A stretch of DNA of 46,773 nt from Nocardia stercoris. GTDB taxonomy: Bacteria > Actinomycetota > Actinomycetes > Mycobacteriales > Mycobacteriaceae. Position 1 is the stretch's first letter; every line of letters starts with the position of its first letter. Below the pieces are notes generated by a model, which made no database searches, was not told the DNA's origin, and was given only the letters and a program-made list of their open reading frames with translations. Of this stretch, positions 24,845 to 33,160 are shown piece after piece. The stretch spans positions 1 through 46,773 of the forward strand of contig NZ_RFFH01000028.1 of NCBI RefSeq assembly GCF_003696265.1, given 5' to 3'. The translations under genes were made by a program, and so were the position numbers.

Positions 24845-26263
24845 GTGAGGACCTGGGTGGCCGGACGTCTGCATCGGTCGGCGTTGCTGGTCAATGTGGT
24901 CGGGGTGGTGCTCGGCGGGCTGGTGGTCGTCGCGGCGACGTGGGGACTGCTGCGGCTGCTGCTCGGGGTGCACTCGGAGCCGCCGAACCAGCTCGATCTG
25001 ACCAAGATCGCGTTGTCGGTGACCGCGGGCATCGGTGGTGCGGTGGCCCTGGTCGTGGCCTACCGGCGGCAGCGCGACAACGAGCGGGGCCGGTTCGCGG
25101 AACTGTTCGGGGCGGCGGCGAAACAGCTCGGCGATCCCGATGTCGCGGTGCGGATCGCGGGCGTGTACGCGATGGCCGGGGTGGCGGACGAGTTCAGTGC
25201 GCCCGCCCGACGGCAGCAGTGCGTCGACGTGCTGTGCGGGTACCTGCGGCTGCCCTTCGACCCGGCCGACGGCGGCAACCATCTGACCACGCGGAAGTCG
25301 CGGCGGACCGCGGACGGCACCGAACACGAGGAGACGTTTGGGATCCGGCAGAACGACAGCCGGGTGCGGCGGACGATCGTGGCGGTGATCGTGCGGCATC
25401 TCCGGCCCGGCGCCGAAAACTCGTGGTCGGACTGCAATTTCAACTTCGAGGACGCCGTGCTGGAAGACGCGGACTTCCGGTTCGCGGTCTTCGCGGGGCG
25501 GCACACGCATTTCCGTGGGGCCAGGTTCGTCGGCACCCGGTTGACCAACTTCTCACAGGTCCGATTCGTGGGGCGGCACATCAGTTTTCACAGTGCGCGC
25601 TTCGAGCAGCCGGTGTGGTTCCAGGCAACGCGTTTCGTCTCCGACCCGAGCAGTAACTCCGATCTGGACGGGCGGTCGGGCGTCAGTTTCAAGCGGGCGG
25701 TCTTCACCGCCGAGACCAACTTCGAGGGCGCCGAATTCGGTGGTCCCCGAGTGCGATTCACCGACGCGACGTTCGCCGGCGCCGAGACCGCGTTCACCGG
25801 CGCCCGGTTCCACGCCGACCTGGTGTCCTTCCAGGACGCCACCTTCACCGGCGCCGGCGTCCGGTTCAGTGAGACGTCCTTCGAGGGGCGGCGAATCAGT
25901 TTCGCGGGCACCGGTTTCCGTGCCCTGCGCACGGCGTTCGACGATGCCCGGCTGGGTGGGCGCGGCCGGCTGCGGCGGCCGTCGACCAACGAGATCGACT
26001 TCCGCGGCGCCCAGTTCCGCAATTCGGTCTCGTTCGCCGACACCGTCGTCGACGGGAAGTCCGCCGACTTCTCCGGGGCGGACTTCGCGGGCGATATCTC
26101 GTTCCGCCGCACCCGGTTCGACGCCCGTGCGGTCAGCTTCGACGCTCCCGTCGCCTGGGACGGCGTGTTCACCGACTGGGACGCCGAGCCCGAACGCCGG
26201 CAGCCCGGCCACATCACCCCCGAGGTGTGGCCACCCGTTACCGGTGGCGGTGCGCCACAGTGA
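24845..26263 (+). CDS. membrane-anchored pentapeptide-repeat protein
   Basis: This 472-residue protein has two N-terminal transmembrane helices (about residues 12-42 and 54-74), then a helical linker with an RGRFAELFGAAAKQLGDPDVAVRIAGVYAM segment common to actinobacterial membrane pentapeptide proteins. A long Phe-based repeat follows (from about residue 200 to 445), with recurring F-x-x-A-x-F units such as FRGARF, FTDATF and FTGARF. Pentapeptide repeats form a right-handed quadrilateral beta-helix; the role of this membrane subfamily is unknown. The start is GTG 24845. A candidate -10 (TTAGGCT) lies near 24775. Its 3' end overlaps the convergent methyltransferase gene by 26 bases. Confidence 0.85.
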   Translation: MRTWVAGRLHRSALLVNVVGVVLGGLVVVAATWGLLRLLLGVHSEPPNQLDLTKIALSVTAGIGGAVALVVAYRRQRDNERGRFAELFGAAAKQLGDPDVAVRIAGVYAMAGVADEFSAPARRQQCVDVLCGYLRLPFDPADGGNHLTTRKSRRTADGTEHEETFGIRQNDSRVRRTIVAVIVRHLRPGAENSWSDCNFNFEDAVLEDADFRFAVFAGRHTHFRGARFVGTRLTNFSQVRFVGRHISFHSARFEQPVWFQATRFVSDPSSNSDLDGRSGVSFKRAVFTAETNFEGAEFGGPRVRFTDATFAGAETAFTGARFHADLVSFQDATFTGAGVRFSETSFEGRRISFAGTGFRALRTAFDDARLGGRGRLRRPSTNEIDFRGAQFRNSVSFADTVVDGKSADFSGADFAGDISFRRTRFDARAVSFDAPVAWDGVFTDWDAEPERRQPGHITPEVWPPVTGGGAPQ

Positions 26264-26888
26264 TCACGTCGGGCACCAGCCAGTTCGGCAGCTTGCGGCT
26301 GATCCGGCGCTGATCGGTCACGGTGAAACCGGCCTCGTCCAGCAGCATTCGCGTCTCGGCCGGGGACGGCGTATGCGCCGGTGAGAGCGAGTGGCGGGTG
26401 AGCTCCTGCAGCGGCCGCACGAGCGGGCCGTCGAAGTGCACGGTGGCGATCACGACGAGGCCGCCGGGTTCGAGCACCCGCGCGAACTCCCGCAGGGCCG
26501 CGGGCTGGTCGAAGAAGTGGAAGGCGGTGGTGGTCACCACCGCGTCCAGTGCGCGGTCCTCGAAAGGCAACTCCTCGGCGCAGGATTCGAGCCAGGTGAT
26601 TCGGTTCGAGCGCGCCCGGGCCTGGGCCAGCATCCCGGCCGATGGATCCACCCCGAACACCTGCTCCGGTGCCAGCACCCGATCGATGCGGGTGGTGAGA
26701 ACGCCGGTGCCGCAACCGATGTCGGCGACCCGCCGCGACCGGGCGGCGCGCAATTCGGCGATCGCCTCGTCCTGCGGCGGCTGGTACACCACACGCTGCA
26801 GGAGGGGGAAGTCGTAGGCCTGGGCCAGCCGGTCGAAGGACCCGGTGATCAGGTCGTTGAAGCCTCTGGTCGCGGTGGTGGTCTTCAT
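26238..26888 (-). CDS. class I SAM-dependent methyltransferase
   Basis: This 216-residue protein has the Rossmann SAM-binding motif I VADIGCGTGVLT (about residues 53-64), an acidic motif II ending in FGVDPSAGML, and the LDAVVTTTAFHFF and FARVLEPGGLVVIATV segments of methyltransferase domain 11/25 enzymes (UbiE-like). The acceptor substrate cannot be inferred. The ATG at 26888 is preceded on the minus strand by GACGAGG. It is convergent with and overlaps the pentapeptide gene, and divergent from the small unknown gene at 26980. Confidence 0.86.
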   Translation of the reverse strand: MKTTTATRGFNDLITGSFDRLAQAYDFPLLQRVVYQPPQDEAIAELRAARSRRVADIGCGTGVLTTRIDRVLAPEQVFGVDPSAGMLAQARARSNRITWLESCAEELPFEDRALDAVVTTTAFHFFDQPAALREFARVLEPGGLVVIATVHFDGPLVRPLQELTRHSLSPAHTPSPAETRMLLDEAGFTVTDQRRISRKLPNWLVPDVITVAHRHR

Positions 26889-26979
26889 AAGCACGCCTCG
26901 TCGCTGAGTTTTGCCGATACGGCGATTATGCTCCCCTGCGCATCTGTTCGCGTGACGTGCGTTGCCGGAAGGAGGTCGG

Positions 26980-27456
26980 GTGTCCAACTCCACAGTGATC
27001 AAATTCGGTGATCGGTGGTTGGAGGCGTACGACGTGAGCCGGTCGGTCCTGTTGACCGAGACGGCCCGGGTGGGGGAACAGTGGACCGGACCGGCCTGGC
27101 TGCCGCAGGTCCTACGGCACCTCCGGTTGACCGCCGGCATCTGCGACCTGGCCTGGCTGATCGACCGGGACTGGCCGCGCGAAGGACTGGACACCCTGAT
27201 CCGGCTGCTCGAGGCCGCCAACCAGCGGCTCTTGCGCCGCGGAGTGATCACCGCGGCCGAAGCCCGGGAGCTGTGGCCCGCCGACGATCAGTCCCGGCTC
27301 ACCTGGCAGCCCGGCGAGGTACTGCCGGCGGAGTCGGTAGTCGCGCTCGGAGAAACGGTGATCGCCCTGATCCGGGGCACGCTCCCACCGGACCCGCCGG
27401 GTGCGCCGCACTGCTACGGGTCCGATCGCTACCGGGAACTGGTCCACCCCCGGTAG
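26980..27456 (+). CDS. hypothetical protein, 158 residues
   Basis: I do not recognise a family. The product is mostly helical, without membrane segments or a signal peptide, and begins VSNSTVIKFGDRWLEAYDVSRSV. Codon use is typical of the region. GTG 26980 is strongly supported by AAGGAGG (26969-26975) at four-base spacing, against the upstream TTG at 26962. It is divergent from the methyltransferase gene (91-base gap) and ends 10 bases before the alcohol dehydrogenase start, so the two may be linked, although the latter has its own candidate promoter. Confidence 0.7.
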   Translation: MSNSTVIKFGDRWLEAYDVSRSVLLTETARVGEQWTGPAWLPQVLRHLRLTAGICDLAWLIDRDWPREGLDTLIRLLEAANQRLLRRGVITAAEARELWPADDQSRLTWQPGEVLPAESVVALGETVIALIRGTLPPDPPGAPHCYGSDRYRELVHPR

Positions 27457-27459
27457 CGT
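27454..27459 (+). promoter_or_regulatory. -10 element for probable leaderless dehydrogenase gene
   Basis: TAGCGT lies seven bases before the ATG at 27467, which has no ribosome-binding site. This is consistent with a leaderless transcript; the TAG is also the stop codon of the upstream gene. Confidence 0.35.
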
Positions 27460-27466
27460 CGGGCGT

Positions 27467-28579
27467 ATGCGGATTCGTGGAGCTGTCCTGGACCGAATCG
27501 GTGCGCCGGCGCCGTACGCCGAGTCGCGGCCGATCTCCGTCACCGACCTCGAATTGGCCGAGCCCGGGCCCGGCGAACTGCTGGTGCGGATCGAGGCAGC
27601 CGGGTTGTGTCACTCGGACCTGTCGGTGGTGGACGGCAACCGGGTCCGCCCGGTCCCGATGCTGCTCGGACACGAGGCGGCCGGGCGGATCGAGGCGATC
27701 GGCGGCGACAGCGACCTGCGGATCGGGCAGCGGGTCGTCATGACCTTTCTGCCGCGCTGCGGTGACTGCGCCGGCTGCGCGACCGGCGGCCGCACCCCGT
27801 GCGTGCCCGGCAGCGTGGCCAACAATGCCGGTGAACTGCTCGGCGGCGGGCGCCGATTGCGGCGCGACGGGGAAACCGTGCATCACCATCTGGGGGTGTC
27901 CGGGTTCGCTACGCACGCGGTGGTGGACCGCCGCTCGGTGGTGCCCGTCGAGGACGACGTACCGCCGGAAGTGGCAGCGGTGCTGGGCTGCGCGGTGCTC
28001 ACCGGCGGTGGGGCGCTGCTGAATTCGGCGAAGCCGGTGGCCCGGGACCGGATCATGGTGGTGGGCTTGGGCGGTGTCGGGATGGCCGCGGTGCTGGTCG
28101 CCGCGTCGCTGCGTGCCGAGCTCGGCTGCGAGGTGATCGCGGTGGACACCGTTCCCGAAAAACTGAAGCTGGCAAGGGAATTGGGTGCGACGGCGGCCTA
28201 CACCCCGGTCGAGCTGGCCGAGCAGGGTATCGTCGCCGAAGCGGTCGTCGAGGCCGCCGGCAACGTGCGGGCCTTCGAGACCGCGGTCGCCGCCACCGCC
28301 CCCGGCGGCATCACTGTCACCGTCGGCCTGCCCAATCCCGAAGCGCGCGCGAGCATCTCGCCGCTCGGCCTGGTCGCCCAGGGCCGCACCATCGCGGGCA
28401 GCTACCTCGGTTCCGCGGTCCCGTCTCGCGACATCCCCACCTACGTACGAATGTGGCGAGCCGGCCGGCTGCCGATCGAACAGCTGATCTCGTCCCGCAT
28501 CGAGCTGGCCGACGTGAACGCCGCCATGGACGACCTGGCCGCCGGCCACGGCCTACGCCAAGTCATCATCTTCGACTGA
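27467..28579 (+). CDS. zinc-dependent alcohol dehydrogenase (class III-like)
   Basis: This 370-residue medium-chain dehydrogenase oxidises alcohols or reduces aldehydes with NAD(H). The catalytic zinc ligands are visible: Cys in AAGLCHSDLS (about residue 43) and His-Glu in LLGHEAAG. The structural-zinc loop CGDCAGCATGGRTPC is intact, and the Rossmann motif VGLGGVGMAAV precedes a cofactor-binding DTVPEKLKLARELGA segment with an Asp that favours NAD over NADP. Actinobacterial relatives include NDMA/mycothiol-linked dehydrogenases, but I cannot assign one. ATG 27467 is chosen. The frame extends upstream into the preceding gene without support. Confidence 0.9.
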   Translation: MRIRGAVLDRIGAPAPYAESRPISVTDLELAEPGPGELLVRIEAAGLCHSDLSVVDGNRVRPVPMLLGHEAAGRIEAIGGDSDLRIGQRVVMTFLPRCGDCAGCATGGRTPCVPGSVANNAGELLGGGRRLRRDGETVHHHLGVSGFATHAVVDRRSVVPVEDDVPPEVAAVLGCAVLTGGGALLNSAKPVARDRIMVVGLGGVGMAAVLVAASLRAELGCEVIAVDTVPEKLKLARELGATAAYTPVELAEQGIVAEAVVEAAGNVRAFETAVAATAPGGITVTVGLPNPEARASISPLGLVAQGRTIAGSYLGSAVPSRDIPTYVRMWRAGRLPIEQLISSRIELADVNAAMDDLAAGHGLRQVIIFD

Positions 28580-28728
28580 CTCGCCCGGCCGCCTCGGTTG
28601 CTGATCACGCGACGACACCCAGCTTCCTCGGCAGTGAGCGCGCTGTGGTGCATGCGTTCAGGCCGGATTTCGTACATCACTGCGCACTCGACGAGTCGGG
28701 GGGTGTCGGGGGTGATGGGTGGGCGCAG

Positions 28729-28734
28729 TAGGCT
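28729..28734 (+). promoter_or_regulatory. candidate -10 element for dapB
   Basis: TAGGCT fits TANNNT and would place the transcription start near 28741, 34 bases before the preferred GTG start, leaving room for GAGGAG at 28763-28768. Confidence 0.35.
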
Positions 28735-28774
28735 CGGCCGGGAGTAGTGGCGCGAGGTGAGTGAGGAGTTCACG

Positions 28775-29527
28775 GTGGCGGACCGGATCAAGGTGGGTGT
28801 GCTCGGGGCGCAGGGCAAGGTCGGGCAGGCGATCTGTGCGGCGGTCGAGGCGGCGGCCGATCTGGAGTTCGTGGCCGGCGTGGACAAGGGTGAGGACCTG
28901 GCGGCGTTCAGCGCGGCCGGTGCGCAGGTGGTCGTGGACTTCACGCACCCCGACGTGGTGATGGGCAACCTGAAGTGGTTGGTGGAGCACGGTATTCACG
29001 CCGTCGTCGGCACCACCGGCTTCGATGCCGGCCGGCTCGACGAGGTGCGGAGCTGGCTGGCCGGGCAGCCCGAGGTCGGTGTGCTGATCGCGCCGAACTT
29101 CGCCATCGGCGCGGTGCTGTCCATGCGGTTCGCCGAGCAGGCCGCCCGCTGGTTCGAATCCGTCGAGGTCATCGAGCTGCACCACCCGAACAAGGCCGAC
29201 GCGCCGTCCGGCACCGCCTACCGCACCGCCGGCATAATCGCGGCCGCGCGCGCCGAGGCCGGGGTCGGCCCCAGCCCGGACGCCACCACCACCGAGCTGG
29301 AAGGCGCTCGCGGCGCCGACGTCGACGGGGTGCGGGTGCACTCGGTGCGTCTCGCGGGCCTCGTCGCCCACCAGGAGGTGCTGTTCGGCACCCAGGGCGA
29401 GACCCTGACCATCCGCCACGACTCCATCGACCGCAACTCCTTCGCGCCCGGCGTGCTGCTGGGTGTGCGGCGGATCGGCGCACTGCCCGGCCTGACCGTG
29501 GGCCTCGACCCGCTGCTGGATCTGTGA
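28775..29527 (+). CDS. dapB: 4-hydroxy-tetrahydrodipicolinate reductase
   Basis: DapB reduces the product of DapA toward meso-diaminopimelate and lysine, using NAD(P)H. The nucleotide-binding loop GAQGKVG starts the protein. VVDFTHPDVVMGN, VVGTTGFD and APNFAIGAVLSM follow, and the catalytic ELHHPNKADAPSGTA region with its His-His and Lys residues is intact. GTG 28775 is favoured by GAGGAG six bases upstream; GTG 28757 would add six residues. The 250 residues fit mycobacterial DapB. The downstream membrane-protein gene overlaps the stop (GTGA). dapA lies about 16 kb away in this window, on the same strand. Confidence 0.96.
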   Translation: MADRIKVGVLGAQGKVGQAICAAVEAAADLEFVAGVDKGEDLAAFSAAGAQVVVDFTHPDVVMGNLKWLVEHGIHAVVGTTGFDAGRLDEVRSWLAGQPEVGVLIAPNFAIGAVLSMRFAEQAARWFESVEVIELHHPNKADAPSGTAYRTAGIIAAARAEAGVGPSPDATTTELEGARGADVDGVRVHSVRLAGLVAHQEVLFGTQGETLTIRHDSIDRNSFAPGVLLGVRRIGALPGLTVGLDPLLDL

Positions 29528-30165
29528 GCGAACGCGGCGACGACCGGGCCGCGGCGGACGACTCCGGCCGGGTCGGGCACCACGACCCGGCAGCCGGAGG
29601 GCCCGCCGCGAACCCGGCGGACGAGCCCGGCCGGGTCGGCGACCACGACGCGGCGGCGGGCGGAACCGCTGCGGACCCGGCCGACGAGCGCGGTCAGGCT
29701 CGGCAGGTCGTCTGGACCGTGGGCGTCATCGTCGTGCTGGTCCTGATGATGGCGTTCTACTTCCTGCTGCTCGGCCGGGAAGCGCTGGACATGATCCACG
29801 ACGGCCGGCCCGCCTTCCTCGGCTTCGGTATCGGGCTGCTGTTGCTGCCGCTGGTCGGCGTCTGGGTGGTGTACTCGACGCTGCGGGCCGCGCTCGCCCA
29901 TCAGCGGCTGGCGCGCCGCATGCACGACGAGGGCGGCGAGCTGGACACCTCCGGTCTGCCGCGCGACCGTCGCGGGCGCATCGACCGGGACGCCGCGGTG
30001 GCCCTGTTCGAGCAGGTGAAGGCCGAATGGGAGGCCGACCCCGAGAACTGGCGCACCAACTATCGCGCCGCGCGGGCCTACGACTACGCCGGTGACCGCA
30101 CCCGCGCCCGCGAAACCATGCGCCGCGCAGTCGAATTGGAGCGCGCGGAGCGCACCCGCGGCTAG
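29524..30165 (+). CDS. small membrane protein, Rv2772c-like
   Basis: This 213-residue protein starts at GTG 29524, overlapping the dapB stop by four bases, so it is probably translated from the same mRNA. The N-terminal 58 residues are a disordered Asp/Gly/Ala-rich region holding two 21-residue tandem repeats (DNA 29557-29619 and 29620-29682). Two transmembrane helices follow (about residues 60-80 and 96-118), then a soluble helical tail with a DPENWRTNYRAARAYDYAGDRTRARETM segment that looks like a tetratricopeptide unit. The position after dapB matches Rv2772c. The function is unknown. Confidence 0.8.
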   Translation: MSERGDDRAAADDSGRVGHHDPAAGGPAANPADEPGRVGDHDAAAGGTAADPADERGQARQVVWTVGVIVVLVLMMAFYFLLLGREALDMIHDGRPAFLGFGIGLLLLPLVGVWVVYSTLRAALAHQRLARRMHDEGGELDTSGLPRDRRGRIDRDAAVALFEQVKAEWEADPENWRTNYRAARAYDYAGDRTRARETMRRAVELERAERTRG

Positions 30166-31085
30166 CCCCGCGGCGGGTGGACTCGCGCCCAGTGCTCGGC
30201 GATCTCGATCCGGCGGGCGAACCATACGCGCTCGTGCGAACGCGCGTAGTCGAGGAACCGGTGCAGGGCGGCGGCACGGGCCGGGCGCCCCGCGAGGCGG
30301 CAGTGCAGGCCGATCGACAGCATCTTCGGGGCGCCCGCGGCGCCCTCGGCGTAGAGGACGTCGAACGCGTCCCGCAGGTAGCCGTAGAACTCGTCCCCGT
30401 TGGCGAAGCCGGCGGGGGAGGAGAACCGCATGTCGTTGGCTTCGAGGGTGTACGGGACGACGAGGTGGGCAGCCGTTTCCGGCGTGCGCACCCAGTACGG
30501 CAGGTCGTCGGCGTAGGAGTCGGAGTCGTAGGCGAAACCGCCGTGCTCGATCACCAGCCGCCGGGTGCACGGCGAGTCCCGGCCGGTGTACCAGCCGCGC
30601 GGCGGGGCACCGAACAGCTTTGTCATGATCCGGACCGCCTCCGCCAGATGGGCGCGCTCGGTGTCCTCGTCGACCTCCTGATAGGAGATCCAGCGCAGTC
30701 CGTGACAGGCGACCTCGTGGCCGAGTGCCTGAAAAGCCGCTACCGCCTCGGGATTTCGTTCCAGCGCCCGCGCGACCCCGAAGATCGTCAGCGGGATGTC
30801 GCGGTCGGCGAACGCGCGCAGTACCCGCCACAGCCCGGCCCGCGACCCGTACTCGTAGATCGATTCCATGCTCAGGTGCCGGTCCGGGAACGCTTGCGCC
30901 GGAACGATATCGGAGAGGAACGTCTCCGAGGCGGGATCGCCGTCGAGGACGGTGTTCTCCCCGCCTTCCTCGTAGTTGAGCACGAACTGCACCGCGATCA
31001 GGGCGTCGCCCGGCCACTGTGGATCGGGTGGGTTCGGGCCGTACCCGACGAGATCACGTGGGTATCCGGGGGTTTCCGCCGCCAT
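30162..31085 (-). CDS. puuE: polysaccharide-deacetylase-family allantoinase (PuuE type)
   Basis: PuuE-type allantoinases open the hydantoin ring of allantoin to give allantoate and belong to the NodB/polysaccharide deacetylase superfamily rather than to the zinc amidohydrolases. The 307-residue protein has the PuuE signatures VQFVLNYEEGGENTVLDGD (about residues 32-50), SMESIYEYGSRAGLWRVLRAF, and HEVACHGLRWISYQE with the His of the deacetylase fold. Allantoicase and a racemase in the same minus-strand run support the role. ATG 31085 has a GGAG ribosome-binding site on the minus strand. Its 3' end overlaps the convergent membrane-protein gene by 4 bases. Confidence 0.9.
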   Translation of the reverse strand: MAAETPGYPRDLVGYGPNPPDPQWPGDALIAVQFVLNYEEGGENTVLDGDPASETFLSDIVPAQAFPDRHLSMESIYEYGSRAGLWRVLRAFADRDIPLTIFGVARALERNPEAVAAFQALGHEVACHGLRWISYQEVDEDTERAHLAEAVRIMTKLFGAPPRGWYTGRDSPCTRRLVIEHGGFAYDSDSYADDLPYWVRTPETAAHLVVPYTLEANDMRFSSPAGFANGDEFYGYLRDAFDVLYAEGAAGAPKMLSIGLHCRLAGRPARAAALHRFLDYARSHERVWFARRIEIAEHWARVHPPRG

Positions 31086-31107
31086 CGTCGCTCCTTCGGG
31101 TCGTTCG

Positions 31108-31128
31108 CTCGGGTCTCGGGTCTCGGGT
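31108..31128. repeat. three tandem CTCGGGT heptamers
   Basis: Three perfect copies of a 7-base unit lie 23-43 bases upstream of the puuE start codon, between the methyltransferase stop and the puuE ribosome-binding site. Confidence 0.85.
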
Positions 31129-31156
31129 GCCGCGTGTCACGGCCTGCGCAGGGAGA

Positions 31157-31990
31157 TCACGCCGGCGGCGCGGAGTCGGTGCGGAACCGCGCCAGGCCGA
31201 AACCCTTGGGCAGTACGCGATGTAGCACCGGCAGCAGGACGCGGTAGCCGCGCGGCAGCGACCGGCGCAGGGCGGGCGGTGGGTCGGTGATCGCGCGAGA
31301 ATCGGTGACGCGCAAGCCTTGTGCGGCGAACGACTCCGGTTCGCCGCCGGTCCAGGCCCAGCGCGCGTCCATCGCGCCCTTGTCGGCCATGCGGTGCTGG
31401 TGACGCATCATGTCGGCACTGTAGTGGTCGAAGAGCACCGTGGCATCCGGGAAGCGGGCGGCGACAGCGGTGAGCGCGGCGCGCACCTCCGCCTCCGGAA
31501 GGTACAACAGCACGCCCTCGGCGACGAAACAGTACGGTCCGGGCAGGGCGGCGACGAGGTCGAACCAGCTGTCGTCGAGGGCCGAGGCGGCCACCATGCG
31601 GCGACGTTCGGTATCTGTGAAGAAGTGCCGCCGCAGGGCGATGGTGTCGGCCAGATCGAGATCGAGCCAGTGCACCCGGCCGTTATCCACCCGCTCGAAA
31701 CGGGCGTTGAGGCCGGTGCCGATCTCCACGACGGTGCCGTCCGGGTGCGCGGCGAGGAACTCCCGCACCCAGGTGTCGAGGATGGCGGTGCGCAGCACGG
31801 TGGGTTCCGGTCCGCGCCGGGAGCCCCTGGTCAGGCTCGCCGACGGATTGTCCAGCGCGGCCATGATCTCGACCGCTTTCGGGTCGACCAGGATCGGCTT
31901 GGGTTTCACCGACTCCCGGGCCCGGCCCGCGAGGGTGATGAGCAGTGTCTCCTGCACGGTGCCGAGCTCCACGGGTATCAACTGGTCCAT
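31157..31990 (-). CDS. LCMT/PPM-type O-methyltransferase
   Basis: This 277-residue protein belongs to the leucine carboxyl methyltransferase-like group (PF04072) abundant in mycolic actinobacteria. It has VVEIGTGLNARFERVDNG as SAM motif I, VHWLDLDLADTIALRRHFF, and PYCFVAEGVLLYLPEAEV with the acidic Tyr-Leu-Pro motif of the family. Typical substrates are carboxyl or hydroxyl groups of small molecules; none is known here. ATG 31990 is chosen because the conserved N-terminus begins there. It lies 61 bases after allantoicase and 71 bases before puuE on the same strand, so it appears to be part of the allantoin run although no pathway step obviously needs it. Confidence 0.86.
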   Translation of the reverse strand: MDQLIPVELGTVQETLLITLAGRARESVKPKPILVDPKAVEIMAALDNPSASLTRGSRRGPEPTVLRTAILDTWVREFLAAHPDGTVVEIGTGLNARFERVDNGRVHWLDLDLADTIALRRHFFTDTERRRMVAASALDDSWFDLVAALPGPYCFVAEGVLLYLPEAEVRAALTAVAARFPDATVLFDHYSADMMRHQHRMADKGAMDARWAWTGGEPESFAAQGLRVTDSRAITDPPPALRRSLPRGYRVLLPVLHRVLPKGFGLARFRTDSAPPA

Positions 31991-32051
31991 ACCTCGATTC
32001 AGCCACAGCCGCGGCGATCGCGCATCGGCAGCGGGGATGGGACCGCGACCG

Positions 32052-33047
32052 TCACAGGTCCGGCCCGGTCGCGGTGCGGGTGCCGAACAGGCGCAGGCGG
32101 GACAGGCCGCCGTCGGGGTAGGTGTCCAGGCGCACCTCGGTGACCGGGTCGGCCGGGGTGAGCCGGAAGCGGTGGCGGGTGTCGGGGAGCAGGGGGGTGC
32201 GGGGGAGCAGGTCGACGGTGGTGCCGTCGGCGCGGAAGCCGGTGAGGGCGGCGGCGCCGGGGGCGTTGTGCAGGAAGTAGGAGGTGTCGATCTCGGCCGC
32301 CGTGAGTATGCCTTCGCCGGCCAGCCGGACCCGCACCCAGTCGTTGCCGCCGCCGCGCCGGCGAGCGGTCTCCCAGCCCTCACCCATCGACCGCGCGGGG
32401 CCGGGCAGCAGCAGCTGTTGCGGATGGGAGTAGAACAGGTTGGAGCAATCGGTCACGCGGCCACCGTGTTCCAGCGCGGCCAGGTCGAACGGACCCGAAT
32501 CCATCCAGCGCAGATCGGGTTTCGCGATCCCGTGCACCCGCAGCCGCGCCACCCCGCCGTCGGGATAGATGCGTAGCCGCACGTGGGTGAAGCGGCCCGG
32601 TTCGGTGACCTCGAAGGGGTTCGGGGTGTCACCCCGCACCGCGGCCCGGGGTACCAGGGGCGTCCAGTCGTCGCGGGCAGCGATCGCCGGGCCGGTCGGA
32701 TAACCCTCCACCGCTACGGCTTCCACCGAGACCTCGGGTGGATAGTTGCCCTTGAACCACGCGGTGTCCACGACCACCCCGTGCACGACGCCGGGCACCC
32801 CGAGCCGCACGATCGCGGTGTCGCAGTCGTCGGCGGCGGGGGACGCGCCGCCGGGTCCGCGCCGCCGGCGGGTCTCCCAGCCGTCGTACACCTGGCCGCG
32901 GTGCCCGAAGGTCGCCGGACGGAATCCGGCGGGCTCGGGCAGCACGAGATGTTCCTTCTCGGCGAAGGATTCGTCGTCCGCCCAGATCACCGCGCCACCC
33001 AGGGAGCGCAGGGCCAGGTCGGGAAGGGCGGTGAATTCGGTGGTCAT
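32052..33047 (-). CDS. alc: allantoicase
   Basis: Allantoicase hydrolyses allantoate to ureidoglycolate and urea. The 331-residue protein contains two homologous allantoicase repeats. The first runs from LPDLALRSLGGAVIWADDESFAEKEHLV through GKYDGWETRRRR-like and CDTAIVRLGVPGVVHGVVVDTAWFKGN segments. The second has CSNLFYSHPQQLLLPGPA, MGEGWETARRR and WVRVRLAGEGILTAAEIDTSYFLHN. The ATG at 33047 is preceded on the minus strand by AAGGAG. The stop of a 38-codon micro-ORF overlaps its start (ATGA), suggesting coupling with the upstream DUF6986 gene. Confidence 0.95.
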   Translation of the reverse strand: MTTEFTALPDLALRSLGGAVIWADDESFAEKEHLVLPEPAGFRPATFGHRGQVYDGWETRRRRGPGGASPAADDCDTAIVRLGVPGVVHGVVVDTAWFKGNYPPEVSVEAVAVEGYPTGPAIAARDDWTPLVPRAAVRGDTPNPFEVTEPGRFTHVRLRIYPDGGVARLRVHGIAKPDLRWMDSGPFDLAALEHGGRVTDCSNLFYSHPQQLLLPGPARSMGEGWETARRRGGGNDWVRVRLAGEGILTAAEIDTSYFLHNAPGAAALTGFRADGTTVDLLPRTPLLPDTRHRFRLTPADPVTEVRLDTYPDGGLSRLRLFGTRTATGPDL

Positions 33048-33160
33048 CGGGAAGCTCCTTCGGTACGCGCGACCGGGTTCACGATCGCGTGGGTGAGCGG
33101 GTCGACGACGCTCGGCCGGGTGCGGGCGGGTGCGACGGTCGGGCCGGCGGTGGCGGTCAC
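33044..33160 (-). CDS. 38-residue micro-ORF bridging DUF6986 and allantoicase
   Basis: The GTG at 33160 overlaps the DUF6986 stop as GTGA, and its own TGA (33046-33044) overlaps the allantoicase ATG as ATGA. The frame is fully open between. The peptide is Ala/Thr/Pro/Val-rich, ends with VARTEGASR, and has no membrane segment. It could be a true small protein, or a re-initiation bridge that carries ribosomes from one gene to the next. The AAGGAG of allantoicase lies inside it. No family is recognised. Confidence 0.45.
   Translation of the reverse strand: MTATAGPTVAPARTRPSVVDPLTHAIVNPVARTEGASR

Noticed and set aside
28441..28968. Minus-strand frame in the gap before dapB
   Set aside because: It overlaps both the dehydrogenase and dapB in antisense, and codon third positions are mixed; no family match.
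31991..32054. 18-codon ORF overlapping the allantoicase stop as GTGA on the minus strand
   Set aside because: It ends short of the methyltransferase start without overlap; a single GTGA overlap is common by chance in GC-rich DNA.
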